This document shows, piece after piece, positions 20,801 to 27,361 of a stretch of 64,000 nucleotides of DNA (position 1 is the first letter of the stretch; each line of letters opens with the position of its first letter). The stretch is from Polaribacter porphyrae (lineage in GTDB: Bacteria; Bacteroidota; Bacteroidia; Flavobacteriales; Flavobacteriaceae). The notes below the pieces were generated by a model. That model was not told the DNA's origin. It ran no database searches and saw only the letters and a list, made by a program, of their open reading frames with translations. The position numbers and the translations under genes are program-made. The DNA is taken from positions 1,181,980 to 1,245,979 of the forward strand of contig NZ_MSCN01000001.1 in assembly GCF_002954685.1 (NCBI RefSeq), written 5' to 3'.

Positions 20801-21218
20801 TTAATGCATTTCTGTTATCAACCATATTTTGCATAGCATCTTCCCAAGCAGGTACTCCATTACTAACCAAAGTCTCTACACCTTCATTATAAACTCCAAC
20901 ACCTGTTGCTGCATTAGTAAAATTATTATTTGTTACAAATGCTCCTGCTGCATTAAAGAAGCTTAAAGTTTTAGTTGTACCACCATGATCAACTTTTGCA
21001 TATTGCATGTTAACAGGCAAAGTAGTTTGTCTTGATGCTGGTGCAGAAGCAGAACCATAACCATTTGTTTGTGTTATAATACTACCATTAAATTCGATTT
21101 GTACTTCAGTTATTTTTACATTGTCTGTTCCTAGAACAACATCATACATTGTTTGGGAGAAGCTAAAACTCGAAACAAGTAAAATAGTAATGAGAATGTA
21201 GTGTAATTTTGTTTTCAT
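11856..21218 (-). CDS. Giant repetitive T9SS-secreted surface protein (SdrD-B / DUF11-like)
   Basis: 3120 residues with a signal peptide (HYILITILLVSSFSFS) and a T9SS C-terminal sorting module (~3045-3120; IAYPNPSQGNVKLQLF, DITGKVIY, FNVKPGVMLLQITSE). Approximate order: N-terminal domain 25-400; SdrD B-like domain 408-530 (GSIGDTVWYDADGNE); Ca-binding DPDADGINN/DDDNDGILD acidic repeats; propeller-like segment 575-805; Ig-like segment 870-980; three DUF11-like domains 990-1433 (PSIGxxKxxTSVVNN); SdrD B-like 1450-1580; acidic repeats and a different insert 1610-1770; Ig-like 1846-1950; three DUF11-like 1960-2406; SdrD B-like 2428-2543; Gly-rich linker; a ~490-residue C-terminal module. Likely a calcium-stiffened adhesin exported to the surface or medium. 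The two halves are copies of the same set, part nearly identical in DNA. Confidence 0.93.
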   Translation of the reverse strand: MKTKLHYILITILLVSSFSFSQTMYDVVLGTDNVKITEVQIEFNGSIITQTNGYGSASAPASRQTTLPVNMQYAKVDHGGTTKTLSFFNAAGAFVTNNNFTNAATGVGVYNEGVETLVSNGVPAWEDAMQNMVDNRNALNYLFYDGASNIPAGPDFDIYWSRALQNDDFLVVSERDGNTFFKIVPLDINGNPIVTARELRFGFQNGPTSPDGNKKYDWNIGYGSAGRSASQPQYFSVIDISLFNSAQPIYGFRIDNNGDADVKFYGLSDNTFDDNPINPLVPGIIGNVFNDTDKLNDSTVDGTGISTPGGTQLYASLIDGSNNIIDTVAINSDGTYQFFDSVDPNTIYTVVLHTSPAGSLNSNLPANWINIGENQGIGVGNDGNVDGEISVSVAMVLETNVNFGIVDTLGSIGDTVWYDADGNEVKNGSESGLEGATVTLDPGTPGNAADDVTTTTDANGNYSFNNLPAGNYTVSVDVSTVTGGLPANVTISDLVPTYDNDGTASVSRSNISLATDEDNVDQDFGYSSRCTIGATVGVVTANDPDADGINNTCDLDDDNDGILDTDEGCGNAVSTFPNANMGYLFQGNPSTVYLVNLTTGASSIHANLTFQANAVATNEADGLFWAVNRNANRVVLIDPSTFNIVETLPISTSAYSGAYDPIKKQYVVTTSSTVLVIDADPASATYKAQVASFSAAGLNVSDIGYNAADGNFYGVTNGVNNLIKFDTTNEVSSVVGSVTNLPSGTYGAVYSTLDGKIYLGNNSSGVIYLLELRNGLTASVFSNGPASGTNDGAKVLNVDLTGNQVCLDTDGDGIPNSEDLDSDGDGCLDVEESGGVDANMDGILDGTGFDADGLVTGGTGGYNGTEGKETIAHQMSITTPPSNQTATIGQSATFSVVGSAEMATNYIAGSPVYGSPGNASARIVYQWYLGDPNGGGTLLTDTGVYSGTNTANLMVNDVTGLDGNQYFVKLTHLDKVCLEEIASAQLTVENPLIGISKDVTSVVNNTDGTYTVTYLLTVENFGDVALSDIKIFDDVVTQFSGLSPTGYTATNGTLTANAGWNGTAASNILNAGQSLAVGTSGSVSISFTVTPGTTTDIDNTATVEGTSPGGATPTDDSTDGIDPDGTDGDNTPDENTPTPTPFAENPSIGVAKELTSVVNNNDATYTVTYLLTIENFGDVPLSNLILTDDIPSRFNGMTPTSLTATSGTLTANGSWTGAATNNILATGQTLASGATGTVSISLTVTPGATPSIDNAVYVTGDSPQGTTVNDDSTDGNDPDGTDGDDTPDENELTTTPFAENPSIGISKNVTSIVNNNDGTHTVTYLLNVENFGDVPLANVMIYDDVVTQFSGMSATGFAATDGTLTANAGWNGTSTINILSSGQSLAVGASGSVSITFTVTPGITTNVDNTATAEGTSPQGATPTDDSTDGLDPDGSDNDDNPDENTPTPTPFPPLGSIGDTVWYDTNGNGVKDMGELGLEGATVTLDPGTPGNPADDVTITTDANGEYNFPNLPVGNYTISVDVSTVTGGLPMGVTVGELVQTYDSDGTGTANTSSITLGVGEDNTAQDFGYYGNPCTLGATVGVVTANDPDADGINNICDLDDDNDGILDINEGCFNKTAVVSNFNINNSTHTASLNTASNGFGLDITRLDNSFNVTVNGAPLFSNEIELASAFSPIPQTIQFADGTRHGAGGISQIWALGTANAATPLIRLIVYPNGDVQFFGSKTLNGPLEPMILTNGLTVNPVTWNASNTIEIGQVLNGPTYAIGSIYGYNTNCDLDTDDDGISDNLDPDSDGDGCLDVVESGGIDANNDGVLDGSGFDASGLVTGGTNGYNGANGNETVAHQMNITTPVSNQSALAGQSATFSVVASAESATSYSAGSPIYGTAGNANSGIEYKWYLGDPSSGGVLLSDAGVYSGTNTANLMISDATGLDGNEYFVVLTHSDNVCSEETSSGTLSLENPSIGLSKDATSVVNNTDGTYTVTYLLTVENFGNVALSDVKIFDDIVTQFAGMSPTGFTATTGTLTANGAWNGTAGSNILSGGQSLAVGANGTINVTFTITPGTTTNVNNTATAEGTSPLGAVPTDDSTDGIDPDGTDGDDTPDENTPTPTPFAENPSIGVAKELTSVVNNNDATYTVTYLLTIENFGDVPLSNLILTDDIPSRFNGMTPTSLTATSGTLTANGSWTGAATNNILATGQTLASGATGTVSISLTVTPGATPSIDNAVYVTGDSPQGTTVNDDSTDGTDPDGTDGDDTPDENELTTTPFAENPSIGISKNVTSIVNNNDGTHTITYLLNVENFGDIPLANVMIYDDVVTQFSGMSATGFAATDGTLTANAGWNGTNSSNILDGGQSLAVGASGSVSITFTVTPGITTNVDNTATAEGTSPQGATPTDDSTDGLDPDGSDNDDNPDENTPTPTPFAIDGVIGDTVWYDTDGDGIIDAGEPGLEGATVTLDPGTPSDPSDDITTTTDANGNYLFTNLPAGDYIVTVDVTTVTGGLPAGKTPLDLVQIYDADGLGSPSKSFVQLGTGEINLDQDFAWVVPSGNTGGGNGGGIESESLGDAISKIYVGRKKNSVPTNFVKSNENLYNKSKLKREQPYQGKGQTLLDMFPEELYAGNVANVTSPTDILDYTIADEVLSVDFSINGETKGVVLGIKTTDKVYNHTKASCDRLRGAEILNIQKIKIGDYNFLMQGIKQRSGVIEYAVSFATAKNNNDGNYTIQTNWYVNDYIKFNDVYNFQVWSTNPSDTQKMVTDILENLNSFIPVQQKEVQKFPETYASKIYREKGELIVKLRSTEVGNTANVSMVELYSETANNIKFRNNTLSTEIQQSLRLDIADGYEYDALIKVDDQVNDAFYHADGNWGLDYDKRYTEVKKYFVWNNFDREYKDDEYTINRSAEVKATSDYDYLTLYKSLLPGTISADYSEYKYLSFTAKGSGLMELGLIKSSIEDWKEQYRVMVDIKDEERTYYIPFEIFTSVGNKGTIIADDLTTLTFTFLPVEAQTKELDFKVSDVKFTKTAIDEYVIGKVEKFENEFIAYPNPSQGNVKLQLFSKEASKATITLTDITGKVIYRVPAELSVGKNELDLNFNVKPGVMLLQITSEKHDYGTTKMIFR
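13942..14960 (-). repeat. ~1-kb near-identical internal duplication, copy A
   Basis: This segment aligns with 16861-17879 at a constant offset of 2919 bp, with only scattered differences over about 1 kb by eye. It spans the end of one SdrD-B boundary, two whole DUF11-like domains and part of a third. Domain spelling is conserved at the DNA level including synonymous positions, which indicates recent duplication or gene conversion rather than selection on protein alone. Confidence 0.85.
16861..17879 (-). repeat. ~1-kb near-identical internal duplication, copy B
   Basis: Partner of 13942-14960 at +2919 bp. Differences cluster in a short patch at 17074-17100 compared with 14155-14181 and near the outer edges, giving a natural boundary to the conversion tract. 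Confidence 0.85.
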
Positions 21219-21404
21219 ATTTAAAGGTATATCTCTAATTTGTGTAATTCTATCAGCTTGTAAATTTCAGAAATTATTAAATTCAAGAAATTATTTTTCG
21301 ATGAAATGATTTAAATTATCGTTTAAAGATTAGCTAAAACGTTAAGTGGAGAGGGGTCTACTAGGGTTTCAAAAATCTATTATTATTTATTTTAAATTAA
21401 ACTT

Positions 21405-21436
21405 TTAGGGGAATAACTCGTAAATAAGGGGAATAA
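21405..21436. promoter_or_regulatory. Paired AGGGGAATAA direct repeats in the leader of the giant gene
   Basis: TTAGGGGAATAA (21405-21416) and TAAGGGGAATAA (21425-21436) are 20 bp apart, about two helical turns, on the same face of the DNA. Runs of four G are rare in this AT-rich intergenic DNA. The 13-mer AAATAAGGGGAAT recurs before the second acyl-CoA ligase gene (42711-42723). A protein-binding site is an inference. Confidence 0.35.
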
Positions 21437-21452
21437 ATTTTAATAAACATTG

Positions 21453-21460
21453 CAAATATA
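21453..21460 (-). promoter_or_regulatory. Predicted -7 element for the giant surface-protein gene
   Basis: On the minus strand TATATTTG matches the Bacteroidota consensus TAnnTTTG. It would give a 5' leader of about 230 nt for the gene starting at 21218, containing the paired AGGGGAATAA repeats. No well-spaced TTG -33 box is evident. The rest of 21219-21676 (about 450 bp between divergent genes) shows nothing protein-coding. Confidence 0.45.
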
Positions 21461-21649
21461 CATATTTTTTCACAAATGTAGTCTTACTCTAATCATATTA
21501 ACATTTTTCATTGATTAGATATTAATTATATCATTTTGAACTATTAAGTTATAGGAAACATTCTTATCAAAAAAGTCACAATGAGATTAAAAAATATTTA
21601 AACTTTTAAAAACTTTAAGCTTTAAATTATCTTAACTGTCTATATTTAG

Positions 21650-21657
21650 TACTTTTG
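21650..21657 (+). promoter_or_regulatory. Predicted -7 element for the RsmB-like gene
   Basis: TACTTTTG matches TAnnTTTG and ends 19 bp before the ATG at 21677, giving a short leader. Confidence 0.5.
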
Positions 21658-21676
21658 TAATTCTTTAAAATAAAAA

Positions 21677-22888
21677 ATGAGATTACACAGAAATTTAACT
21701 TTTGCAGTAATAGATAGCATTAGAGATATATTTAATGAAGGAGTTTATGCTGACAAAGCAGTTGAAAAAGCTTTGAAACGAGATAAAAGATGGGGAGCAA
21801 GAGATCGTAAATTTGTTGCAGAAACTATTTATGAAATTACTAGATGGAATAGATTATATGCTGAAATTGCTGAAGTTAAAACACCTTACAAAAGAGATGA
21901 TATTTGGCGTGTTTTTTCTGTTTGGTGTATATTAAGAGGTATTGCTTTACCAGATTGGAATCAAATAGGTGACGTGCCTGTAAGAAGAATTAAAGGTCGT
22001 TTTGATGAACTCTCAAAAATTAGAAAATACAGAGAATCTATTCCTGATTGGATGGATAATTTAGGCGTTTCTGAATTAGGTGAGGCTTTATGGACAAAAG
22101 AAATCGCTGCTCAAAACCAACAAGCGAATGTTATTTTAAGAACAAATACATTAAACATTAGTAAAGAATTTCTTCAAAAAAAATTACGTTCAGAAAATGT
22201 AATTACTAAAATGTTACCTAATCACCCAGATGCATTGATTCTAGAAGAAAGAGCGAATGTATTTAAAACAGAAGCATTTCATAATGGTTATTTCGAAGTT
22301 CAAGATGCATCTTCTCAATTAGTTGCTGCCTATTTAGACGTAGAGCCAGGAATGAAAGTAGTAGATACTTGTGCAGGAGCAGGAGGAAAAACACTTCATT
22401 TAAGTGCTTTAATGCAAAATAAAGGTCAAATTATAGCTATGGATATTTACGAAAGTAAATTAAAAAAATTAAAAGTAAGAGCAAGAAGAAATAAAGCACA
22501 TAATATAGATATGCGAGTTATTGATTCTACAAAACCTATAAAAAAATTGTATAATAAAGCAGATAGAGTTTTAATTGATGCCCCATGTTCTGGATTGGGT
22601 GTAATGAGAAGAAACCCTGACTCTAAATGGAAATTACAACCAGAGTTTATAGAAAATATTAAAAAAGTACAACAAGAAGTTTTACAAAGCTATTCTAAAA
22701 TGGTTAAATCTGGTGGAAAAATGGTCTATGCAACTTGCTCAATATTACCGTCAGAAAATCAAGAACAAGTTGATAATTTTTTAACATCAGATTCAGGAAA
22801 AGAGTTTACTTTTGTAAAAGATAAAAAAGTGCTGGCTCATACTTCTGGTTTCGACGGATTTTATATGGCTCTTTTAGAAAAGAAATAA
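21677..22888 (+). CDS. RsmB/NOP-family SAM-dependent rRNA cytosine-C5 methyltransferase
   Basis: 403 residues. The N-terminal helical part is NusB/RsmB-like (RRWGARDRKFVAETIYEIT-type block), and the C-terminal Rossmann methyltransferase has the SAM motif VVDTCAGAGGKTLHLSAL, the PCxG-type motif DAPCSGLGVMRRNPDSKW and the TCSILPSEN motif holding the second catalytic cysteine. Members transfer methyl to C5 of a cytosine in rRNA; the exact nucleotide cannot be read from sequence, so I do not assign rsmB or rsmF. It is monocistronic-looking, rightward, ahead of two secreted nuclease genes. Confidence 0.92.
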   Translation: MRLHRNLTFAVIDSIRDIFNEGVYADKAVEKALKRDKRWGARDRKFVAETIYEITRWNRLYAEIAEVKTPYKRDDIWRVFSVWCILRGIALPDWNQIGDVPVRRIKGRFDELSKIRKYRESIPDWMDNLGVSELGEALWTKEIAAQNQQANVILRTNTLNISKEFLQKKLRSENVITKMLPNHPDALILEERANVFKTEAFHNGYFEVQDASSQLVAAYLDVEPGMKVVDTCAGAGGKTLHLSALMQNKGQIIAMDIYESKLKKLKVRARRNKAHNIDMRVIDSTKPIKKLYNKADRVLIDAPCSGLGVMRRNPDSKWKLQPEFIENIKKVQQEVLQSYSKMVKSGGKMVYATCSILPSENQEQVDNFLTSDSGKEFTFVKDKKVLAHTSGFDGFYMALLEKK

Positions 22889-22947
22889 TCGATTTCAAAA
22901 ATTAATTGCAAGAAAAAGAATTGTTTTTTTAACAATAAAGACAATTT

Positions 22948-25122
22948 ATGTACAAAAAAATTACACTATTATTTACCTTATTAAGTTGTATTACTTTTTT
23001 TGGGCAAGAATCTTATTATAACGATGTTAATCTTAATTTAACAGGCTTAACCTTAAAAGAAGAACTAGCAAAAAAAATCATTAGTACTCATACTCAATTT
23101 TTATTCTATGATCAAATTTGGGATGCTAGTAAAATTACAGATGTAAATCCGAACAACAACCAACAAGTTTTACTAATTTATGGTTATGAAAATGGTACTG
23201 ATAGTGATGTTACTAATGATAAAACTCGTGGAATTGATAACAATGGTGGAAGCCCTAGTCAATGGAATAGAGAACATGTCTACTCTCAATCTTTAGGAAC
23301 TCCTCCCCTATCTGACGTCGGTCCAGGATCTGATGCACATCATTTAAGACCTGCAGATGCACAAAGAAATTCATCAAGAAACAACAGAAAATTTACTACT
23401 GGCTCTGGAAATTCAGGGATTCAAGCAAATGGAGGTTGGTATCCAGGAGATGAATGGAAAGGCGATGTTGCAAGAATGATGATGTATATGTATGTAAGGT
23501 ATGATGATAGATGTTTGCCTTCTAATATTGGTTTTGGAAACAATTCAACCACTCCAGATGATATGATAGATTTATTTTTACAATGGAATGTAGAAGACCC
23601 TGTATCTGATTTTGAAAGACAACGAAATACGTATCATGAAAACACAGCAAATCTAAATGCACAAGGAAATAGAAACCCTTTTATAGACAATCCTATTTTA
23701 GCTACAAGAATCTGGGGAGGTACAAAAGCAGAAGATGTATGGGGAATTTACACAAATTCAGATACAGAAGCTCCATCAATTCCCACAAACTTAACTGCGA
23801 ATAATATTACTACTTTTTCCGTCGATTTATCTTGGACCCCTTCAACTGACAATGTTGGTGTAACAAGTTATGATATTTATGTAAATGGAAATTTAAGAGT
23901 AGCCACTTCAGATACTTCTATTACTATACCTAACTTAATATCAGATACTAATTACTCATTTGCTATTTTAGCTAAAGATATTGCTAATAATGCTTCACAA
24001 ATAAGTCAGCCTTTAGATATAAAAACGTTGGCAGATACAGAAGCCCCATCAGTACCTCAAAATTTAGTTGTAAGTAATGAAACTGAATCTACTTTTATTG
24101 TTTCTTGGGATGCATCAACAGATAATACTAAAGTAGCACTATATGAAATTTATGTTGATAATATATTAATTGGAAACAGTACTACAAAAATGTTTACAGT
24201 AAATGGTTTAGCACCATCTACAACTTACCAAGTTACTGTTTTAGCAGCTGATGAAGCTGGTAATAAATCTAATTTATCAAACCCAATCAATGCTACTACA
24301 ACAAATGGTACTGCTACAGCAACAGAATTATTTTTCTCTGAATATTTAGAAGGATCAAGTAACAACAAAGCAATAGAAATTGTTAATTTAACAAATAGTG
24401 ATATAGATTTAGCCACATATAGTTTAAAAAGACAAAGTAATGGAGGTTTAAATGGTGATGATTGGGAATGGGAAATGTCTCTTGCTGGAAAAACAATAAA
24501 ATCTCAAGATGTTTTTGTGATTGTAAACGAAGCAGCTGGTGAGCATTCAGGGAGTAAATCTCAAAAAGCTAGAGATGCAGGAGACTATTTAATTTCAATT
24601 GCTGACACCATTAGAGTTCATGATGGAGATACTAACTTTGGTGCTCCTATCAATTTTAATGGAAATGATCCTGTGGGTTTATTTAAAAATGGTGTTTTAA
24701 TAGATATTGTTGGTACATATAATGGAGGTTCTGCAGATTTTGGAAAAGACAAAACATTAAGAAGAAAAAGTGGAGTTTCCTCACCAAATGTTAATTTTGA
24801 CATAGATAATGAGTGGGATATAGTTGACAAAGACAATGCAGATGATTTTGGCAAACATAGTGTTATAGTACTCAATATAAGTTCCTATAAACAATTAGGA
24901 ATAGAGTTTTATCCAAATCCTGCCAATGATTTTATAAAAATAAAAAATTTATCAAATAAAGAAATAGAAAAGATTTTTATCTATGATGTATTAGGTAAGA
25001 AAGTATTTTATCAAAAAAAACCACAACACAATATTAACATTAAAACATTATCAAAAGGAATCTATATGCTTACTTTTGTTATCGATAATAAAGTTTATAA
25101 ATCAAGAATTATAAAAAATTAA
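22948..25122 (+). CDS. Secreted endonuclease I family protein with Fn3, LTD and T9SS module (copy 1)
   Basis: 724 residues. Signal peptide (1-19), then an endonuclease I/NucM-type domain (~22-270) with QWNREHVYSQSLG at 106-118, DAHHLRPADAQRN at 129-141 and RMMMYMYVRYDDR. Two fibronectin type III domains follow (~277-360 and ~365-452), a lamin-tail-like domain (~457-635; LFFSEYLEGSSNNKAIEIVN) and a T9SS sorting module (~652-724; IEFYPNPANDF ... LSKGIYMLTFV). This is a secreted, non-specific DNA/RNA-degrading enzyme by family, for nutrient release or removal of extracellular DNA. It is followed after one base by a paralogue, so the two form an operon. Confidence 0.92.
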   Translation: MYKKITLLFTLLSCITFFGQESYYNDVNLNLTGLTLKEELAKKIISTHTQFLFYDQIWDASKITDVNPNNNQQVLLIYGYENGTDSDVTNDKTRGIDNNGGSPSQWNREHVYSQSLGTPPLSDVGPGSDAHHLRPADAQRNSSRNNRKFTTGSGNSGIQANGGWYPGDEWKGDVARMMMYMYVRYDDRCLPSNIGFGNNSTTPDDMIDLFLQWNVEDPVSDFERQRNTYHENTANLNAQGNRNPFIDNPILATRIWGGTKAEDVWGIYTNSDTEAPSIPTNLTANNITTFSVDLSWTPSTDNVGVTSYDIYVNGNLRVATSDTSITIPNLISDTNYSFAILAKDIANNASQISQPLDIKTLADTEAPSVPQNLVVSNETESTFIVSWDASTDNTKVALYEIYVDNILIGNSTTKMFTVNGLAPSTTYQVTVLAADEAGNKSNLSNPINATTTNGTATATELFFSEYLEGSSNNKAIEIVNLTNSDIDLATYSLKRQSNGGLNGDDWEWEMSLAGKTIKSQDVFVIVNEAAGEHSGSKSQKARDAGDYLISIADTIRVHDGDTNFGAPINFNGNDPVGLFKNGVLIDIVGTYNGGSADFGKDKTLRRKSGVSSPNVNFDIDNEWDIVDKDNADDFGKHSVIVLNISSYKQLGIEFYPNPANDFIKIKNLSNKEIEKIFIYDVLGKKVFYQKKPQHNINIKTLSKGIYMLTFVIDNKVYKSRIIKN

Positions 25123-25123
25123 A

Positions 25124-27205
25124 ATGAAGAAAATATTACTTTTATCATTTACTCTTTTTGCCCTTTTTACAACAGCACAACAAAGCTATTATAATGGTTT
25201 AGATTTTTCTAAAAGTGGTGTAGCTTTAAAAGAAGATTTAGCAACAAGAATAACCTCTACACATACTAATTTTTTAGTTTACACTCCAGGAGTTTGGGAA
25301 GCATCAAAAGTTACTGATGTTAATCCAGAAAACAGTTCAGAAGTGCTACTAATTTATGGTTATGCAGCCTCAGGAGATATGTCAAGAACTAGAGGTCTTA
25401 ATGATAATGGTGGTGCTCAAGGAGATTGGAACAGAGAACATGTTTATCCTAGGTCTCTTGGTAACCCTAATTTGGGTACAGTTGGTCCAGGTGCAGATGC
25501 ACATCATTTAAGACCAGCAGATGTAAATTACAATAGCTTAAGAAGTAATACTATTTTTGCAGATGGTTCTGGAAATTCTGGAAATGTAGCTGGTGGATGG
25601 TATCCAGGAGATGAATGGAAAGGAGATATTGCAAGAATGATGATGTATATGTACGTAAGATATGACCAAGTGTGTTTGCCATCAAGAGTTGGTAATGGTA
25701 GTAATGCCAACACTCCTGATGACATGGTCGATTTATTTTTAAAATGGAATGCAGAAGACCCAGTTTCAGATTTTGAAAGACAAAGAAATACATATCATGG
25801 AAATACTGCGAATACTTATGCACAAGGAAATAGAAATCCTTTTATAGATAATGCATATTTAGCTACTAGAATTTGGGGTGGAGATCCTGCTGAAGACTCA
25901 TGGGGAATTTTTACAACCCAAGATACAGAAGCGCCGACAACACCAACAAATGTTGTAGTTTCTAATATTGCCACTACTTCTTTTGATATCTCTTGGACAG
26001 CGTCAACTGATAATGAGTCTGTTTCTGGATACAACGTTTTATTAAATGGAAACAATGTTGGTGAAACAGCTACTACATCTTTTTCAACAACAAATCTAAC
26101 ACCAAACACAAATTATTCAGTTACCATTATAGCAAAAGACGTAGCTAATAATAATTCTGCACCTTCAACTGCTGTAAACACAACAACTTTAGCAGATACA
26201 ACTGCTCCAACAACACCTACCAATATTTCAATTTCAAATCAAACAGGAAGTAGTTTTCAGATTAACTGGACAGCTTCTACAGATGATTCTGGTATTTTAA
26301 ATTACGAACTTTTTCTAGATGGGAACTCGTTAGGTACAACATCGCTAACAAACTATAATGTTACCAATTTAACAGCTTCAACAACATATGTAGTTACAAT
26401 TCAGGCTGAAGATATTGCAAATAATAAATCTAGTTTGTCTCAACCTGTAAATGCAATAACTACAGATGGTAGTAATAATATTAACGAAATTTTCTTTTCA
26501 GAATATGTAGAAGGCTCTGGTTTTAATAAAGCTGTTGAAATTGTAAATTTAACAAGTAATAATGTAGATTTAACTCCTTACACCATTAAAAGACAATCTA
26601 ATGGAATATGGGAAGCACCTTTATCTTTAGCAGGTAAAACTATAAATATAAATGACGTATTCGTAATTATAAATGCCAGTGCACTAGATGTTAAACTAAA
26701 TGAAGAAGCAGATATAAAAGTACCTAATGAAACACCAATGACATTTAATGGTGATGATAGAGTAGGTTTATTTAAAAATGATGTTTTAATTGATATTATT
26801 GGCGATTTAAATGGAACTGATGATTTTGGTAGAGATATTACATTAAGAAGAAACTCTGATGTAACCAAACCCACAATTAATTATAGTGAACAAGCAGAAT
26901 GGACTTTTTATGCTAGCAATACCACAAGTGATATTGGTAATTTTAATGGAACATTAAGCACTGAAAATAATTTGCTTGAGTCTTTTAAAATGTTTCCAAA
27001 TCCAACATCAGGAAATACCATTAGTTTTACAACTTTTAGAGATTTAGAAATTTCGATTTTTAATGTTTTGGGGAAACTAGTACAATCAAAAGAAATTTCT
27101 AATACTAATAATACCATTGATATTGCTAGCCTAGCTAAAGGAATTTATTTAGTTAAGGTTAAAGACGATAAAAATACAATTACAAAAAAACTAATCAAGA
27201 AATAG
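25124..27205 (+). CDS. Secreted endonuclease I family protein with Fn3, LTD and T9SS module (copy 2)
   Basis: 693 residues with the same architecture as its upstream neighbour: signal peptide, endonuclease I domain with DWNREHVYPRSLG and DAHHLRPADVNYNSLRSN, two Fn3 domains, a shorter lamin-tail-like domain (IFFSEYVEGSGFNKAVEIVN), and a T9SS module (FKMFPNPTSGN ... LAKGIYLVKVKDD). The start is one base after the previous stop. Catalytic-region motifs are intact in both copies, so both are probably active. Divergence is greatest in the Fn3 and lamin-tail parts. Ends with a terminator at 27228. Confidence 0.92.
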   Translation: MKKILLLSFTLFALFTTAQQSYYNGLDFSKSGVALKEDLATRITSTHTNFLVYTPGVWEASKVTDVNPENSSEVLLIYGYAASGDMSRTRGLNDNGGAQGDWNREHVYPRSLGNPNLGTVGPGADAHHLRPADVNYNSLRSNTIFADGSGNSGNVAGGWYPGDEWKGDIARMMMYMYVRYDQVCLPSRVGNGSNANTPDDMVDLFLKWNAEDPVSDFERQRNTYHGNTANTYAQGNRNPFIDNAYLATRIWGGDPAEDSWGIFTTQDTEAPTTPTNVVVSNIATTSFDISWTASTDNESVSGYNVLLNGNNVGETATTSFSTTNLTPNTNYSVTIIAKDVANNNSAPSTAVNTTTLADTTAPTTPTNISISNQTGSSFQINWTASTDDSGILNYELFLDGNSLGTTSLTNYNVTNLTASTTYVVTIQAEDIANNKSSLSQPVNAITTDGSNNINEIFFSEYVEGSGFNKAVEIVNLTSNNVDLTPYTIKRQSNGIWEAPLSLAGKTININDVFVIINASALDVKLNEEADIKVPNETPMTFNGDDRVGLFKNDVLIDIIGDLNGTDDFGRDITLRRNSDVTKPTINYSEQAEWTFYASNTTSDIGNFNGTLSTENNLLESFKMFPNPTSGNTISFTTFRDLEISIFNVLGKLVQSKEISNTNNTIDIASLAKGIYLVKVKDDKNTITKKLIKK

Positions 27206-27227
27206 TTATTGATTAAATTAAGATATT

Positions 27228-27254
27228 AAAAAGCTACCTTTTTGGTAGCTTTTT
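27228..27254 (+). terminator. Rho-independent terminator after the nuclease pair
   Basis: AAAAAGCTACC - TTTTT - GGTAGCTTTTTA: strong stem followed by a T run, 23 bp past the second nuclease stop. Confidence 0.88.
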
Positions 27255-27361
27255 ATTTTTCAAAAATATCACGAACACGTTTTCGCAATGTTAATATCTT
27301 ATTATAGGATTTTAAACTACCGAAAAGTAACTTTATAAAGTTGATTTTCAATAGTTTTACA

